From: Marinobacter litoralis
Lineage (GTDB): Bacteria > Pseudomonadota > Gammaproteobacteria > Pseudomonadales > Oleiphilaceae
DNA length: 64,000 nucleotides
Direction: 5' to 3'
NCBI RefSeq assembly: GCF_003336705.1
Contig: NZ_QMDL01000003.1
Location: 682,211-746,210 of the forward strand
Shown: piece after piece, positions 53,457 to 61,748 of the stretch
Layout of the letters: each line of letters starts with the position of its first letter
How positions within the stretch are numbered: the first letter of the stretch is position 1
The notes under the pieces: model-generated
What the model saw: only the letters and a program-made list of their open reading frames with translations
Database searches by the model: none
What the model was told of the DNA's origin: nothing
Program-made: the position numbers and the translations under genes

Positions 53457-54011
53457 TCAGCCGGTCATGCTGGTTGCCCGCTGGCGTGAAGGTTCGGAGG
53501 ATTGCTGGCGGCCCTTGAGCATCCACGCCGGCTTTTGGGTGCCCGGTTTTTTGAAGCCGCGCGTCAGCACTAAAGGCTGCACGAGGCTCAAAAAGTCTCG
53601 GGTCTTCATGTGGATGGTCTCGGTATGGCTGCCGGCCGCGAACGCCAAGTCTTCTTGTTCGGTCAGTGCCTCGGCGCAGTAAACGGTCATGTCGAAAAGG
53701 TTGCCGAACGGCGGCATGGCACCGACTTCACAGTCGGGAAATCGATCTTGAAAGGCCTGCTCATCGGCGAGATCCACGAAGTCCGTATCGAGAATCCTGG
53801 ACAGGCTGTCCCAGCGAATGCGCCAGGTGGCAGGCATCACCAGCATGGCCATTTTGCCATCGAGTTCCAGAATGACGGTTTTGGCCACTTTGTCACCGGC
53901 AATCTGAACGTGGTGTGCAAGTTCCTGTGCGGTGAAGGCGGGAGGGTGGTTAAGGCACATGTATTCCGTGCCGGATTGATCCAGGAAATCTTTAAGCTGC
54001 TGTACTGGCAT
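53457..54011 (-). CDS. YbaK/EbsC-type aminoacyl-tRNA deacylase
   Basis: A 184-residue protein of the YbaK/ProX editing family, which hydrolyses mischarged tRNAs. The conserved lysine is in DKVAKTVILELDGK (about residues 39-52), and the GAMPPFGNLFDMTVYCAE block (about 97-114) forms the substrate pocket. About 35 basic, low-complexity residues follow the fold at the C-terminus. AGGAGG lies 8 bases before the ATG. A terminator-type nested hairpin separates it from mscS upstream. Specificity (Cys-tRNA-Pro, Ala-tRNA-Pro or other) cannot be read. Confidence 0.87.
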   Translation of the reverse strand: MPVQQLKDFLDQSGTEYMCLNHPPAFTAQELAHHVQIAGDKVAKTVILELDGKMAMLVMPATWRIRWDSLSRILDTDFVDLADEQAFQDRFPDCEVGAMPPFGNLFDMTVYCAEALTEQEDLAFAAGSHTETIHMKTRDFLSLVQPLVLTRGFKKPGTQKPAWMLKGRQQSSEPSRQRATSMTG

Positions 54012-54056
54012 AAATACAACCTCCTGACAGTACGGACAGGGTTGTAGAGCCTTCCG

Positions 54057-54137
54057 AAAAAAAAATCCCGGGCCGGCTCCGGTAGCAGGCGGAGCATTAT
54101 TCGCCCGCCTTACCGACAGCTTAGCCCAGGATTTTCG
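54057..54137 (-). terminator. Large nested stem-loop terminator after mscS
   Basis: Three nested repeats stack into one long hairpin: an outer AATCC-GGGC/GCCC-GGATT, a middle CGGTA/TACCG and an inner AGGCGG/CCGCCT. Read on the minus strand it ends in nine T residues (54065-54057), so it is an intrinsic terminator for mscS. Read on the plus strand only four T residues follow. Confidence 0.75.
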
Positions 54138-54178
54138 GTTTGCGAATAACCGGTTCTGCCTGTGTGACAGGGTTCCGG

Positions 54179-55012
54179 TTAGTCGGCTTTGATCATGTGC
54201 ACATCGCGCTGTGGGAACGGAATAGAGATGCCTTCCGCATCAAACGCTTTCTTCACACGTTCCTGCATGTCCCAGTTGAACGGCCACAGGTCACCGGCTT
54301 TGGTCCAGGCGCGCACAGTGAGGTTTACTGAGCTGTCGCCGAGACTGCCAACTACAACCATCGGCGCCGGATCTTTCAGGGCGCGCTCGTCTTCTTGGAT
54401 CAGGCGCAGGACAACCGCTTTGGCTTTGTCGATATCGTCGCCATAGCCGATGCCGAAGGACATGTCGCAACGACGGGTCTCGTAAACGCTCATGTTGGTC
54501 AGGCTGGCATTGGAGAGCTGGCCGTTCGGGATAACAACACGACGGTTATCGAAGGTGTCGATAATGGTGTAGAGGATGGTGATTTCACGAACAGAGCCAA
54601 GGAAGCCTTGAGCTTCGATAGCGTCGCCCACTTTGAAAGGCTTGAAAATCAGGATCAGGACACCACCGGCGAAGTTTGCCAGGCTACCTTGCAAGGCAAG
54701 ACCCACGGCCAGGCCGGCGGCACCGATAATGGCAACGAAAGAGGTGGTGGCAATGCCAACCATCGAGGCGACGGAGATCAGCAATAGGATCTTGAGAATA
54801 GCGCCGATCAGTGCGCACAGGAATTTGTTCAGAGTCGGGTCTTTTTGGCCCAGTTTTTTGTCCAAAACAGCGACAAAACGATTGATCAGCCACAGGCCAA
54901 CAATGAGGGTAATGACGGCAAGAAGTACTTTGGGGGCGTAGGCCATGACCATTGCCATGCCTTGCTCCAATAATTCGGACGCTTTGCCGCTATCGCTGAA
55001 TAGTTCTTCCAT
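54179..55012 (-). CDS. mscS: Small-conductance mechanosensitive channel MscS
   Basis: A 277-residue channel of the MscS family, close in size to E. coli MscS (286). Three N-terminal helices include the pore-lining glycine/alanine-rich TM3 (IGAAGLAVGLALQGSLANFAGG, seen across about 87-108). The beta domain with FKPFKVGDAIEAQGFLG and the ITILYTIIDTFDNRRVVIPNG block follows. It opens under membrane tension to release solutes on osmotic downshock. The ATG at 55012 has AAGGAG 7 bases upstream; a longer in-frame start adds residues without a ribosome site. Confidence 0.95.
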   Translation of the reverse strand: MEELFSDSGKASELLEQGMAMVMAYAPKVLLAVITLIVGLWLINRFVAVLDKKLGQKDPTLNKFLCALIGAILKILLLISVASMVGIATTSFVAIIGAAGLAVGLALQGSLANFAGGVLILIFKPFKVGDAIEAQGFLGSVREITILYTIIDTFDNRRVVIPNGQLSNASLTNMSVYETRRCDMSFGIGYGDDIDKAKAVVLRLIQEDERALKDPAPMVVVGSLGDSSVNLTVRAWTKAGDLWPFNWDMQERVKKAFDAEGISIPFPQRDVHMIKAD

Positions 55013-55131
55013 AGAAACGCTCCTTGGTGTTTTTGAGTGCTCGTGCAAACACGGTAACTTACTGTCTTATAGGAATTAACCTGCTCCAGTATAGGCACGT
55101 ATCCTAGAGTCAGCGAACCGCGTGATGCAAA

Positions 55132-56247
55132 TTAGGCTTCGCTGGGGCGGTCATTGTGATGGGTTCGGGCGTACTCGATGATTTCTCTGGGGCCGCCACG
55201 TACCAGTATCCGGCCTTGTTTTTGGCTGAGCTGGTAGTCGTACATGGGGTCGTAATAGTCCTGGAGCAGGTTCTGGATCCAGCGGTTGTGAGCTTCAACA
55301 GAACCTCTTTCCTGTTGCTCCAACGCCTGCTCCATCTGATCGCGTAATAGTTGATGCCGCTCACCACCCAAACGTTTGCGAATGCGATCCAAAGCACTGA
55401 GCAGGTATTCCCGAAAGTTGAGCCAACCGGCTTCTTCGCCATCGCGCGCGATGTAATCAGCCAGCATGTTTTCCACATAATCAGCCCGAATGATGGCAAT
55501 GCGCTCCTCCATGGGCTGTTCCAGAATCAGCAAGCCCGATTCGCTCATTCGTGCCCGTAGGCGCTCAGGCATGGCACAGCGGCCAATCAGGCGGCTTTCG
55601 TCTTCAAGGTAGATGGTGCCGCCTACTTGGTGGTGGGCTTTCAGCATCGCTACTGCCAGACCGTTTTCGAAGTCGATCTGGGAAGGTTGTGGGCTGACCT
55701 GGCGGCCAAAGCTTGAGCCTCGATGATTGGCAAGCCCCTCAAGGTCCACAGGATTAGGAAGGCTTAACAATACCCGGGTTTTGCCGGTGCCGGTGCGGCC
55801 GCTGAGCACCTGAAAATCTTGTTTTTCGATGAGCGCATCGAGGCTATCGATCAGAAACCGGCGCAGCGCTTTGTAACCGCCTTTGATAAGCGGGTAATCG
55901 ATACCGGAATCTTTGATCCACTGTTGAGTCAGTCTGGAGCGCAGGCCGCCGCGGAAGCAAAACAGGTAGCCGTTCGGGTGCTGAGTGGTAAAGCGCTTCC
56001 AGGCTTCAATTCTTTGAGCTTTGATGTCGCCTGAAACGAGTTGATGGCCGAGCTCGATGGCTTTGTCCTGTCCCTTTTCCTTGTAGCAGATGCCGATGCG
56101 ATGGCGCTCTTCGTCATTCATCAGAGGCGCGTTGACGGCAGTTGGGAAGCTGCCTTTGTCATACTCAATCGGTGCGCGCACGTCCATTAGCGGCACATCG
56201 TTCAGGAACAGGTTCAGGTAATCATCGGTATCGGGTCTACTGGCCAT
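55132..56247 (-). CDS. mnmH: tRNA 2-selenouridine synthase
   Basis: A 371-residue MnmH (SelU/YbbB). The N-terminal rhodanese domain has the catalytic cysteine at position 97 in LFCFRGGLRS, the same position as in E. coli. A P-loop GRTGTGKT is at residues 150-157, in the domain that handles geranyl diphosphate. It turns 2-thiouridine in tRNA wobble positions into 2-selenouridine through a geranylated intermediate, using selenophosphate. The selenophosphate synthetase gene selD is not in the window. The ribosome site is short-spaced (GAGG two bases from ATG). Confidence 0.95.
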   Translation of the reverse strand: MASRPDTDDYLNLFLNDVPLMDVRAPIEYDKGSFPTAVNAPLMNDEERHRIGICYKEKGQDKAIELGHQLVSGDIKAQRIEAWKRFTTQHPNGYLFCFRGGLRSRLTQQWIKDSGIDYPLIKGGYKALRRFLIDSLDALIEKQDFQVLSGRTGTGKTRVLLSLPNPVDLEGLANHRGSSFGRQVSPQPSQIDFENGLAVAMLKAHHQVGGTIYLEDESRLIGRCAMPERLRARMSESGLLILEQPMEERIAIIRADYVENMLADYIARDGEEAGWLNFREYLLSALDRIRKRLGGERHQLLRDQMEQALEQQERGSVEAHNRWIQNLLQDYYDPMYDYQLSQKQGRILVRGGPREIIEYARTHHNDRPSEA

Positions 56248-56360
56248 GTCCTCGGGTCACTGTGGTTTTGAGTGAGCCGGAAGTATACCGGACTGCCATT
56301 ATCGCGGCATCATGGCTAAGGGTACAATGTCGTCTGTTAATGCACCTGACAGGACCGATG

Positions 56361-57020
56361 ATGACGCCAGAACACCTCAATCAGCACCTTCGTAAGACGC
56401 TAAGCCGGGGCCGCGTGGCTGAGTCAGCGCCCGCGGGTTGTCCGAACATGCCGCTTTATTTGTTTGACCCCTCAGTTCTGGAAGGCCCGCTGAGCCATGA
56501 TGAAGCGCAGGCGGTGGTTGCGGAGCCTGCTTACTGGTCATTTTGCTGGGCTAGTGGCCAGGTCCTTGCGCAGTGGATTCTGGATCACCCTGAACTGGTT
56601 GAAGGCAAAACGGTGCTGGATTTCGGTTCCGGGTCCGGTGTGGTAGCGGTGGCCTCGGCCCGAGCGGGCGCGGCACGCTCAATTGCCTGTGACATTGACC
56701 CGGCAGCGTTGGATGCCGCCGCAGCAAATGCCAAGCTCAACGGTGTTGAGGTGGAGTTGTGTGACGATTGGGCGAACCGACCCAAGGATCTCGATCTGGT
56801 AACGGCCGCCGATGTGCTCTACGACCCGGAAAATCGACCGTTGTTGGCAGCCTTTCAACGTGCGGCCGAGCAGGTGCTATTGGCGGATTCCAGGGTTAAA
56901 GATCTTGGAAATAAGGCTTATAGGCTTCAAGGCACCGTCGAGGCGAGGACCTGGCCCGATCTGAATGAGTTCGAAGAGTTTAATAAGGTTCGAATATATC
57001 TGGCAGAAGGCGGGTGGTAG
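56361..57020 (+). CDS. Class I SAM-dependent methyltransferase (ETFB/nicotinamide-methyltransferase-like)
   Basis: A 219-residue methyltransferase. Motif I reads VLDFGSGSGVVAVASARAGA (about residues 84-103), followed by ACDIDPAALDAAAANAKLNG and a DVLYDPENRPLL block (about 151-162). An N-terminal segment YWSFCWASGQVLAQWIL resembles the METTL20/ETFB-lysine and PrmA-like group, which methylates proteins. The ATG at 56361 has AGGA 6 bases upstream. It is divergent from mnmH and is followed after 12 bases by the 3' end of the minus-strand CsrB-like RNA. Confidence 0.83.
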   Translation: MTPEHLNQHLRKTLSRGRVAESAPAGCPNMPLYLFDPSVLEGPLSHDEAQAVVAEPAYWSFCWASGQVLAQWILDHPELVEGKTVLDFGSGSGVVAVASARAGAARSIACDIDPAALDAAAANAKLNGVEVELCDDWANRPKDLDLVTAADVLYDPENRPLLAAFQRAAEQVLLADSRVKDLGNKAYRLQGTVEARTWPDLNEFEEFNKVRIYLAEGGW

Positions 57021-57032
57021 CAAGCGGGAAGG

Positions 57033-57066
57033 AAAAAAATAAAGGGCGACTCGGGAGCCGCCCTTC
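57033..57066 (-). terminator. Intrinsic terminator of the CsrB-like RNA
   Basis: On the minus strand an 8-bp stem AAAGGGCG/CGCCCTTT (57041-57048 with 57059-57066) is followed by ATTTTTTT (57040-57033). It faces away from the plus-strand methyltransferase gene, whose stop is at 57020, and is oriented to end a transcript from the 57300 side. Confidence 0.85.
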
Positions 57067-57298
57067 ACAGGTACTGAACCGCCATCCTGAGCAGTTCACA
57101 GTCGGAACAAATAGCGCGTCCTTGCGCGGTGAGCAACAGCCATGTTGCTGGATCCTTTGCCTTTCCCTGGTGCCGGCGTCCGAGCCGGCAATCCAATTCA
57201 GTTTCCCTTAAGCGAGGCGTCCATGTGTCCTTGCCTCTCCCCTCAATCCTTGTGGGGGTGCGTCCAATGCGTCGTCCATTTCCCTGTCATCCCTGACG
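57033..57298 (-). ncRNA. Predicted CsrB/RsmZ-family CsrA-sequestering RNA
   Basis: A non-coding minus-strand transcript of about 265 bases is predicted. It holds 15 GGA motifs, far above the four or so expected by chance, many as AGGA or AAGGA. Several sit in hairpin loops: TGCCGGC-tcggac-GCCGGCA (57171-57190), CGCG-caagga-CGCG (57115-57128) and an 8-pair stem with loop TCAGGATG (57075-57098). It ends in a Rho-independent terminator (AAAGGGCG/CGCCCTTT then ATTTTTTT). This is the hallmark design of CsrB/CsrC/RsmX/Y/Z RNAs, which titrate the translational regulator CsrA. No credible reading frame covers the region. The 5' end is set from the TATAGT box. Confidence 0.82.
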
Positions 57299-57304
57299 AG
57301 AAAC

Positions 57305-57310
57305 ACTATA
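57305..57310 (-). promoter_or_regulatory. -10 box of the CsrB-like RNA
   Basis: TATAGT on the minus strand (plus-strand ACTATA) lies about 7 bases before the proposed RNA start. No good -35 hexamer is present at 16-18 bases, which is common for promoters that depend on a response-regulator activator. Confidence 0.6.
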
Positions 57311-57465
57311 CCAAGGCTTCTGTTGCAAACCTGTGACCTCGGCACGAAAAGTTGGATCTGTTTTGAATGATTTCGGAAATAATTACGTTAAATTAATGGG
57401 TTATGTGTATTTTGATGTGCCAGGTGATGAGCTGCCCACGCAATGAAGCCGAAAGTTCCTACGGA

Positions 57466-57487
57466 CTTGTGAGATATATCGCACAAG
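57466..57487. promoter_or_regulatory. GacA/UvrY-like upstream activating palindrome
   Basis: A 22-bp near-perfect palindrome, CTTGTGAGATATATCGCACA plus AG, has a core TGTGAG-N6-CGCACA. This resembles the GacA/UvrY site (TGTAAG-N6-CTTACA and variants) that activates csrB/rsmZ-type genes. It lies about 180 bases upstream of the predicted RNA start, the spacing typical for these genes, with a strongly AT-rich stretch (57370-57420) between. Confidence 0.65.
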
Positions 57488-57503
57488 GTCGCAGGAGGTT
57501 TTC

Positions 57504-57884
57504 TTACGTGCTTGTCCCGATGCGCCGAACGCCCGGCCAAGGCAGCATGCCGACAGCAATGCCAAGCGCGTCGGCCGCGACATCGGCCAGAGAGAAATCC
57601 CTGTAGGGCAACGTAGCCTGAATGGCTTCAAGAGCAAAGCCAAACCCTAACAGTGCCGGCGCAAACCAGTAAAAACCGAGGCGCGGCCATGCAAGGCGAG
57701 TGACAATGGTCAACTCGGCGAAAGCGATCAAATGATTGATCTTGTCGTTGGTAGAGGACGGAATGGGGTAACTCTGGCTGGTGGTTGCCAAATATAAGAT
57801 AGCCGCAAGGGATAGAAACAGCACCGCTTGCCAGAGTCGGGTCATGTGCAAGAGTGAATAAAGAGCTTGTCGAAAACGACGCAT
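57504..57884 (-). CDS. VanZ-like family membrane protein
   Basis: A 126-residue protein with about four membrane helices. The pattern STNDKINHLIAFAELTIV (about residues 36-53) and the ending YRDFSLADVAADALGIAVG (about 92-110) are characteristic of the VanZ-like superfamily, whose function outside teicoplanin resistance is unknown. A longer in-frame start at 57929 adds 15 residues but has no better ribosome site. The GacA-like palindrome lies 17 bases beyond its stop. It is divergent from cysZ, whose ATG is 95 bases away. Confidence 0.8.
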   Translation of the reverse strand: MRRFRQALYSLLHMTRLWQAVLFLSLAAILYLATTSQSYPIPSSTNDKINHLIAFAELTIVTRLAWPRLGFYWFAPALLGFGFALEAIQATLPYRDFSLADVAADALGIAVGMLPWPGVRRIGTST

Positions 57885-57978
57885 AGAAAATCCGGGTGTA
57901 GTTGCGGGCTGTGGGATTGAACGTGACATGATATGCTTTGCGCCCCGTTATTGTCATGGCAGCGGAGGACCACCAGCA

Positions 57979-58728
57979 ATGCTCAAGGGAAACTTTTTTC
58001 GAGGACTGGGCTACCTGGGAGAGGGGTTCAGGCTGATTCGCCAACCCGGCCTTCGGTTGTTCGTGATCATTCCACTTGTGATCAACGTTCTGTTGTTCGG
58101 ACTACTGTTTTACTTCCTGGCGGAGCTGTTTGCCGTAATGATCGCCGGCGCTATGGCGTGGCTGCCTGATTGGGCTTGGTTGCAAGCCCTGGATTGGCTG
58201 TTCTGGCTGCTGTATGGCGTGGTGATTTTGCTGATGCTGGCCTACGGTTTTGTCATTATCGCGAACCTGATTGGTTCGCCTTTTTACGGCTATCTCGCCG
58301 AATTAACGGAAAAACATCTTACCGGCCAGGAGGTCAGCACCGAAGGGAGTTGGGCTGCGATTGTGAAAGATATTCCTCGAGCACTTTGGCGCGAGGTGCA
58401 GAAAATCGCCTATTACCTGCCGAGAGCGTTAGGGTTGTTCATTATCGGCCTGATTCCTGTTGTTAATTTAGCGGCAGCAGTGCTCTGGTTTCTGTTCAAT
58501 AGCTGGATGATGGCCCTGCAATACGTGGATTTTCCCGCCGATAACCACAAGGTCAGTTTCCCCAAACTGCGCAGAGACCTTGCGGCCAGCCGATTGTCGG
58601 CTCTGGGATTTGGCTTGCCGGTCGCGCTGGCAGCCATGGTGCCCATACTGAACTTGATTGTTGTTCCGGCCGCCGTATGCGGTGCAACAGCCTATTGGGT
58701 TCACGAAAACGATTCAAAACATCAGTAA
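57979..58728 (+). CDS. cysZ: CysZ/EI24 family sulfate transporter
   Basis: A 249-residue membrane protein with the EI24/CysZ fold. The start LGYLGEGFRLIRQPGLRLF (about residues 8-26), the ANLIGSPFYGYLAELTEKHLTG block (about 94-115) and the WMMALQYVDFPADNHKVSF segment (about 177-195) are typical. CysZ mediates sulfate entry for cysteine synthesis in E. coli. GGAGGA lies 9 bases before the ATG at 57979. No other cys genes are near; rapA follows after 17 bases and may be co-transcribed. Confidence 0.9.
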   Translation: MLKGNFFRGLGYLGEGFRLIRQPGLRLFVIIPLVINVLLFGLLFYFLAELFAVMIAGAMAWLPDWAWLQALDWLFWLLYGVVILLMLAYGFVIIANLIGSPFYGYLAELTEKHLTGQEVSTEGSWAAIVKDIPRALWREVQKIAYYLPRALGLFIIGLIPVVNLAAAVLWFLFNSWMMALQYVDFPADNHKVSFPKLRRDLAASRLSALGFGLPVALAAMVPILNLIVVPAAVCGATAYWVHENDSKHQ

Positions 58729-58745
58729 TTTGTAGCGGAGGTTTC

Positions 58746-61610
58746 TTGGAAACATCGGAATTTGCCATCGGTCAGCGTTGGGTTAGCCACAGTGATACGG
58801 CTTTGGGGTTGGGTATTGTTACCGATATCTCTGGTCGCCGGGTCACACTGGGATTTCCTGCGGCCGATGAAGAACGCACCTACGCCATCGATAACGCACC
58901 CTTATCCAGAATTGTGTTCCAGTTGGGTGAGGAGATTGAAACCTTTGATGGCAGCAAATATACCGTGCGTGCCGTAGAAGAAATTGGCGGCATTCTGATG
59001 TACCACGCCGACGACGGCGAACAGACCGTACAGGTTTCGGAAGTGAAACTGGCGGGTTCGGTGAACTTTTCAGCACCCCATCAGCGGTTGTTTGCGGGAC
59101 AGTTTGACCGCAATGGTGCCTTCCGTTTGCGGGTGTCCACGCTTGAACACCAGGACCGGCTCCGGGCGTCTGCCGCGCAAGGGTTGATTGGTGCCCGCAC
59201 CCAACATTTGCCGCACCAGCTGTACATCGCCCATGAAGTGGCCCGACGTCACGCGCCCCGTGTTTTGTTGGCAGACGAAGTCGGATTGGGTAAAACCATC
59301 GAGGCCGGCCTCATTCTGCACTACCAGCTGCATACCGGCCGTGCTCGCCGAGCTTTGATTGTGGTGCCGGACTCGTTGGTGCATCAGTGGTTAGTGGAAA
59401 TGCTTCGCCGGTTCAATCTGCGCTTCTCGATCGTCGATCAAAGCCGTTACGACGACATCAAAGCACAGCAAGACGATGTCGATGCGCTGGTGAACCACAT
59501 CTTCGGTGACGACGATGATGGCGAAAATCCATTCGAGTCGGACCAGTTGGTGTTGTGCAGCCTGGATTTCCTGGTGAAGAGCAAGAAGGCCCGCGATCAC
59601 GCCTTGGCTGCCGGTTGGGACTTGATGGTGGTAGACGAAGCTCACCACCTGGCGTGGGCACCGGAACAGGCAAGCCCGGAATATGAAGTGGTGGAAGAGT
59701 TGTCTGCTGCCAGTAAGGGGCTGTTGTTGCTAACCGCAACCCCGGAGCAGGTCGGCATAGCCAGTCACTTTGCCCGTTTGCGCTTGTTGGATCCGGCCCG
59801 TTTCCACGATTTGGAGACCTTCCGTGCGGAAGAGCAGCAATACGAAGCCATCAATTCGGTGGTGCGCAGGTTGCAGGCAACACCGGATCGTATCTCTGAA
59901 GATGACAAAGCGGCGCTTCAAAACTGGTTGGGCGACGAGCTGGCCGAGTTGCTGAAACAAGAGAGTGCGCACCAAGCCATTGTCGATGCCTTGCTGGATC
60001 GTCATGGAACCGGGCGGGTTCTGTTCAGGAACACCCGCGCCGCGATTAAGGGTTTCCCCGAGCGCCAGCCGCTGCCGGAACCTCTGCCTTGCCCGGAGCT
60101 CTATGAACAGGCCAGGTTCGGCGATGCGGGCCTGGCACCTGAGCAAACCGCTGGAGAAGAGCAGTGGCTGGCGGAAGATCCCCGAGTGGCTTGGCTGGAG
60201 AAAAAGCTGGCCAGTCTTCGCCCGGCGAAAGTCGTTGTCATCTGTGCCCGCGCCGATACGGCCATGGCGCTGGAAAGTTATTTGCAGCTGCGGGCAGGTA
60301 TTCGCAGTGCCGCCTTCCACGAACACTTGAGTCTGGTCGAGCGGGATCGCGCTGCTGCGTATTTCGCAGATACCGAGCAGGGCGCGCAGGCGTTGATTTG
60401 CTCTGAGATTGGCAGTGAGGGCCGTAACTTCCAGTTTGCCCATCACCTGGTGCTGTTTGATTTGCCGGCGAATGCCGACTTGCTGGAGCAGCGGATTGGG
60501 CGTTTGGACCGTATCGGCCAGACACAGGCTATTCAGATTCACATCCCCTATCTTCAGGGCACCAGTCAGGAAGTTCAGTATCGTTGGTTCCATGAAGGCT
60601 TGAATGCCTTTGCTGAAAGCTGCGCAGTGGGCGTTGCGGTGCATGAGCACGTCAGTAGCGATTGGCAGAAAGCCCTTGAGGGAGACCAGGCTGCACTGGA
60701 ACCACTGCTGGCGGCCAGCGCCGAAGAAACCAAGCGCCTGAAAACCCTGTTGCACAATGGGCGGGATGCGCTGATCGAGTTGAATTCCTGCCGCCGGGAC
60801 GAGGCGGAAGCCCTGATCACCGAGATTGAAAAGGAAGAAGGCTCGGCTCAGGTGCGCGATTACATGGTGCAGGCCTTCGATATTCTGGGGGTTGATATTG
60901 AAGACCACAGCGAACATGCGGATGTGCTTAAGCCCGGAGAGCAGTACCAGTCTGGCCATGTCGCTGAGTTGCCAGAAGATGGCCTGACGGTCACCTGGGA
61001 GCGTGAACAGGCGTTGCAGCGTGAAGATATGGCGTTCATGAGCTGGGAACACCCCATGGTGACTGGCGTAATGGATTCGGTCACCAGTTCCGGTCTGGGT
61101 AAGGCGGCACTGGCCAATTTGTCTGTTAAAGCTTTGCCGCCGGGGACTCTGTTGCTGGAAGCGGTCTTTGCTGTGCATTGCCCGGCCCCCGAAAGCCTGC
61201 AGTTGACCCGTTACCTGCCGGTGTCGCCGCTGCGGTTGGTGGTGGACGTGAATGGCCGTGATCTGTCGAAGGCTTTGCCTCATGACCGATTGAACGAGTT
61301 GTGCTCGAACATTCGTCGGCGCACGGCTCAGGCAATCGTGCCCAAAATTCGAGCTGAGGTGGAAACCATGGTGGATCACGCAGAGCGGCTGTCTGATCCA
61401 CACCTGATTCCTCTTAAAGAGCAGGCGTTGGCTCAGGTTGAAGCGGGTTTCGAACCGGAAATCCGGCGCCTCGAAGCGCTGCAAAAGGTTAACCCGGCGA
61501 TCCGTGATGAGGAAGTCGACTTCCTGCGTGACCAGTTAGCGGCGGCGCGCGAAGCCGTGGGCCATGCCAGCTTGGCGTTGGAAGGCATTCGGGTGATTGT
61601 CACATCGTGA
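58746..61610 (+). CDS. rapA: RNA polymerase-associated ATPase RapA
   Basis: A 954-residue Swi2/Snf2-type translocase that recycles RNA polymerase stalled after transcription. The N-terminal Tudor-like part aligns with the E. coli start (FAIGQRWVSHSDTALGLG). ATPase motifs: LLADEVGLGKTIEAGLIL (about residues 174-191), the DEAH box VVDEAHHLAW (about 295-304), LLTATPEQ and the motif VI region EQRIGRLDRIGQTQAI (about 583-598). The start is TTG at 58746 with GGAGG 4 bases upstream; earlier in-frame codons lie inside cysZ. Length matches E. coli RapA (968). Confidence 0.94.
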   Translation: METSEFAIGQRWVSHSDTALGLGIVTDISGRRVTLGFPAADEERTYAIDNAPLSRIVFQLGEEIETFDGSKYTVRAVEEIGGILMYHADDGEQTVQVSEVKLAGSVNFSAPHQRLFAGQFDRNGAFRLRVSTLEHQDRLRASAAQGLIGARTQHLPHQLYIAHEVARRHAPRVLLADEVGLGKTIEAGLILHYQLHTGRARRALIVVPDSLVHQWLVEMLRRFNLRFSIVDQSRYDDIKAQQDDVDALVNHIFGDDDDGENPFESDQLVLCSLDFLVKSKKARDHALAAGWDLMVVDEAHHLAWAPEQASPEYEVVEELSAASKGLLLLTATPEQVGIASHFARLRLLDPARFHDLETFRAEEQQYEAINSVVRRLQATPDRISEDDKAALQNWLGDELAELLKQESAHQAIVDALLDRHGTGRVLFRNTRAAIKGFPERQPLPEPLPCPELYEQARFGDAGLAPEQTAGEEQWLAEDPRVAWLEKKLASLRPAKVVVICARADTAMALESYLQLRAGIRSAAFHEHLSLVERDRAAAYFADTEQGAQALICSEIGSEGRNFQFAHHLVLFDLPANADLLEQRIGRLDRIGQTQAIQIHIPYLQGTSQEVQYRWFHEGLNAFAESCAVGVAVHEHVSSDWQKALEGDQAALEPLLAASAEETKRLKTLLHNGRDALIELNSCRRDEAEALITEIEKEEGSAQVRDYMVQAFDILGVDIEDHSEHADVLKPGEQYQSGHVAELPEDGLTVTWEREQALQREDMAFMSWEHPMVTGVMDSVTSSGLGKAALANLSVKALPPGTLLLEAVFAVHCPAPESLQLTRYLPVSPLRLVVDVNGRDLSKALPHDRLNELCSNIRRRTAQAIVPKIRAEVETMVDHAERLSDPHLIPLKEQALAQVEAGFEPEIRRLEALQKVNPAIRDEEVDFLRDQLAAAREAVGHASLALEGIRVIVTS

Positions 61611-61625
61611 CCTAAACCGTGAATT

Positions 61626-61654
61626 TGCCCTTGCGGTTATCTAGCGCAAGGGCA
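61626..61654. terminator. Perfect stem-loop after rapA
   Basis: A 10-bp perfect stem (TGCCCTTGCG with CGCAAGGGCA, loop GTTATCTAG) lies 15 bases after the rapA stop. No T-tract follows, so it is a weak or protein-assisted terminator, or an mRNA-end stabiliser. Confidence 0.6.
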
Positions 61655-61748
61655 CCTGTTAAGGTAAGTTGAATACACGAATCATTAGCCAGAGCCTTGG
61701 GTCAATGCGACAAAGGCTTTAATCCATGGAAGACAGAGAGAACCTAAA

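Noticed and set aside
57014..57336. Small plus-strand open frames over the CsrB-like region
   Set aside because: They have no ribosome site or family resemblance, and they are antisense to a structured, GGA-rich transcript with its own terminator.
59730..61484. 584-codon open frame antisense to rapA
   Set aside because: It is fully inside the rapA coding region with no domain, no ribosome site seen and shadow-like composition.
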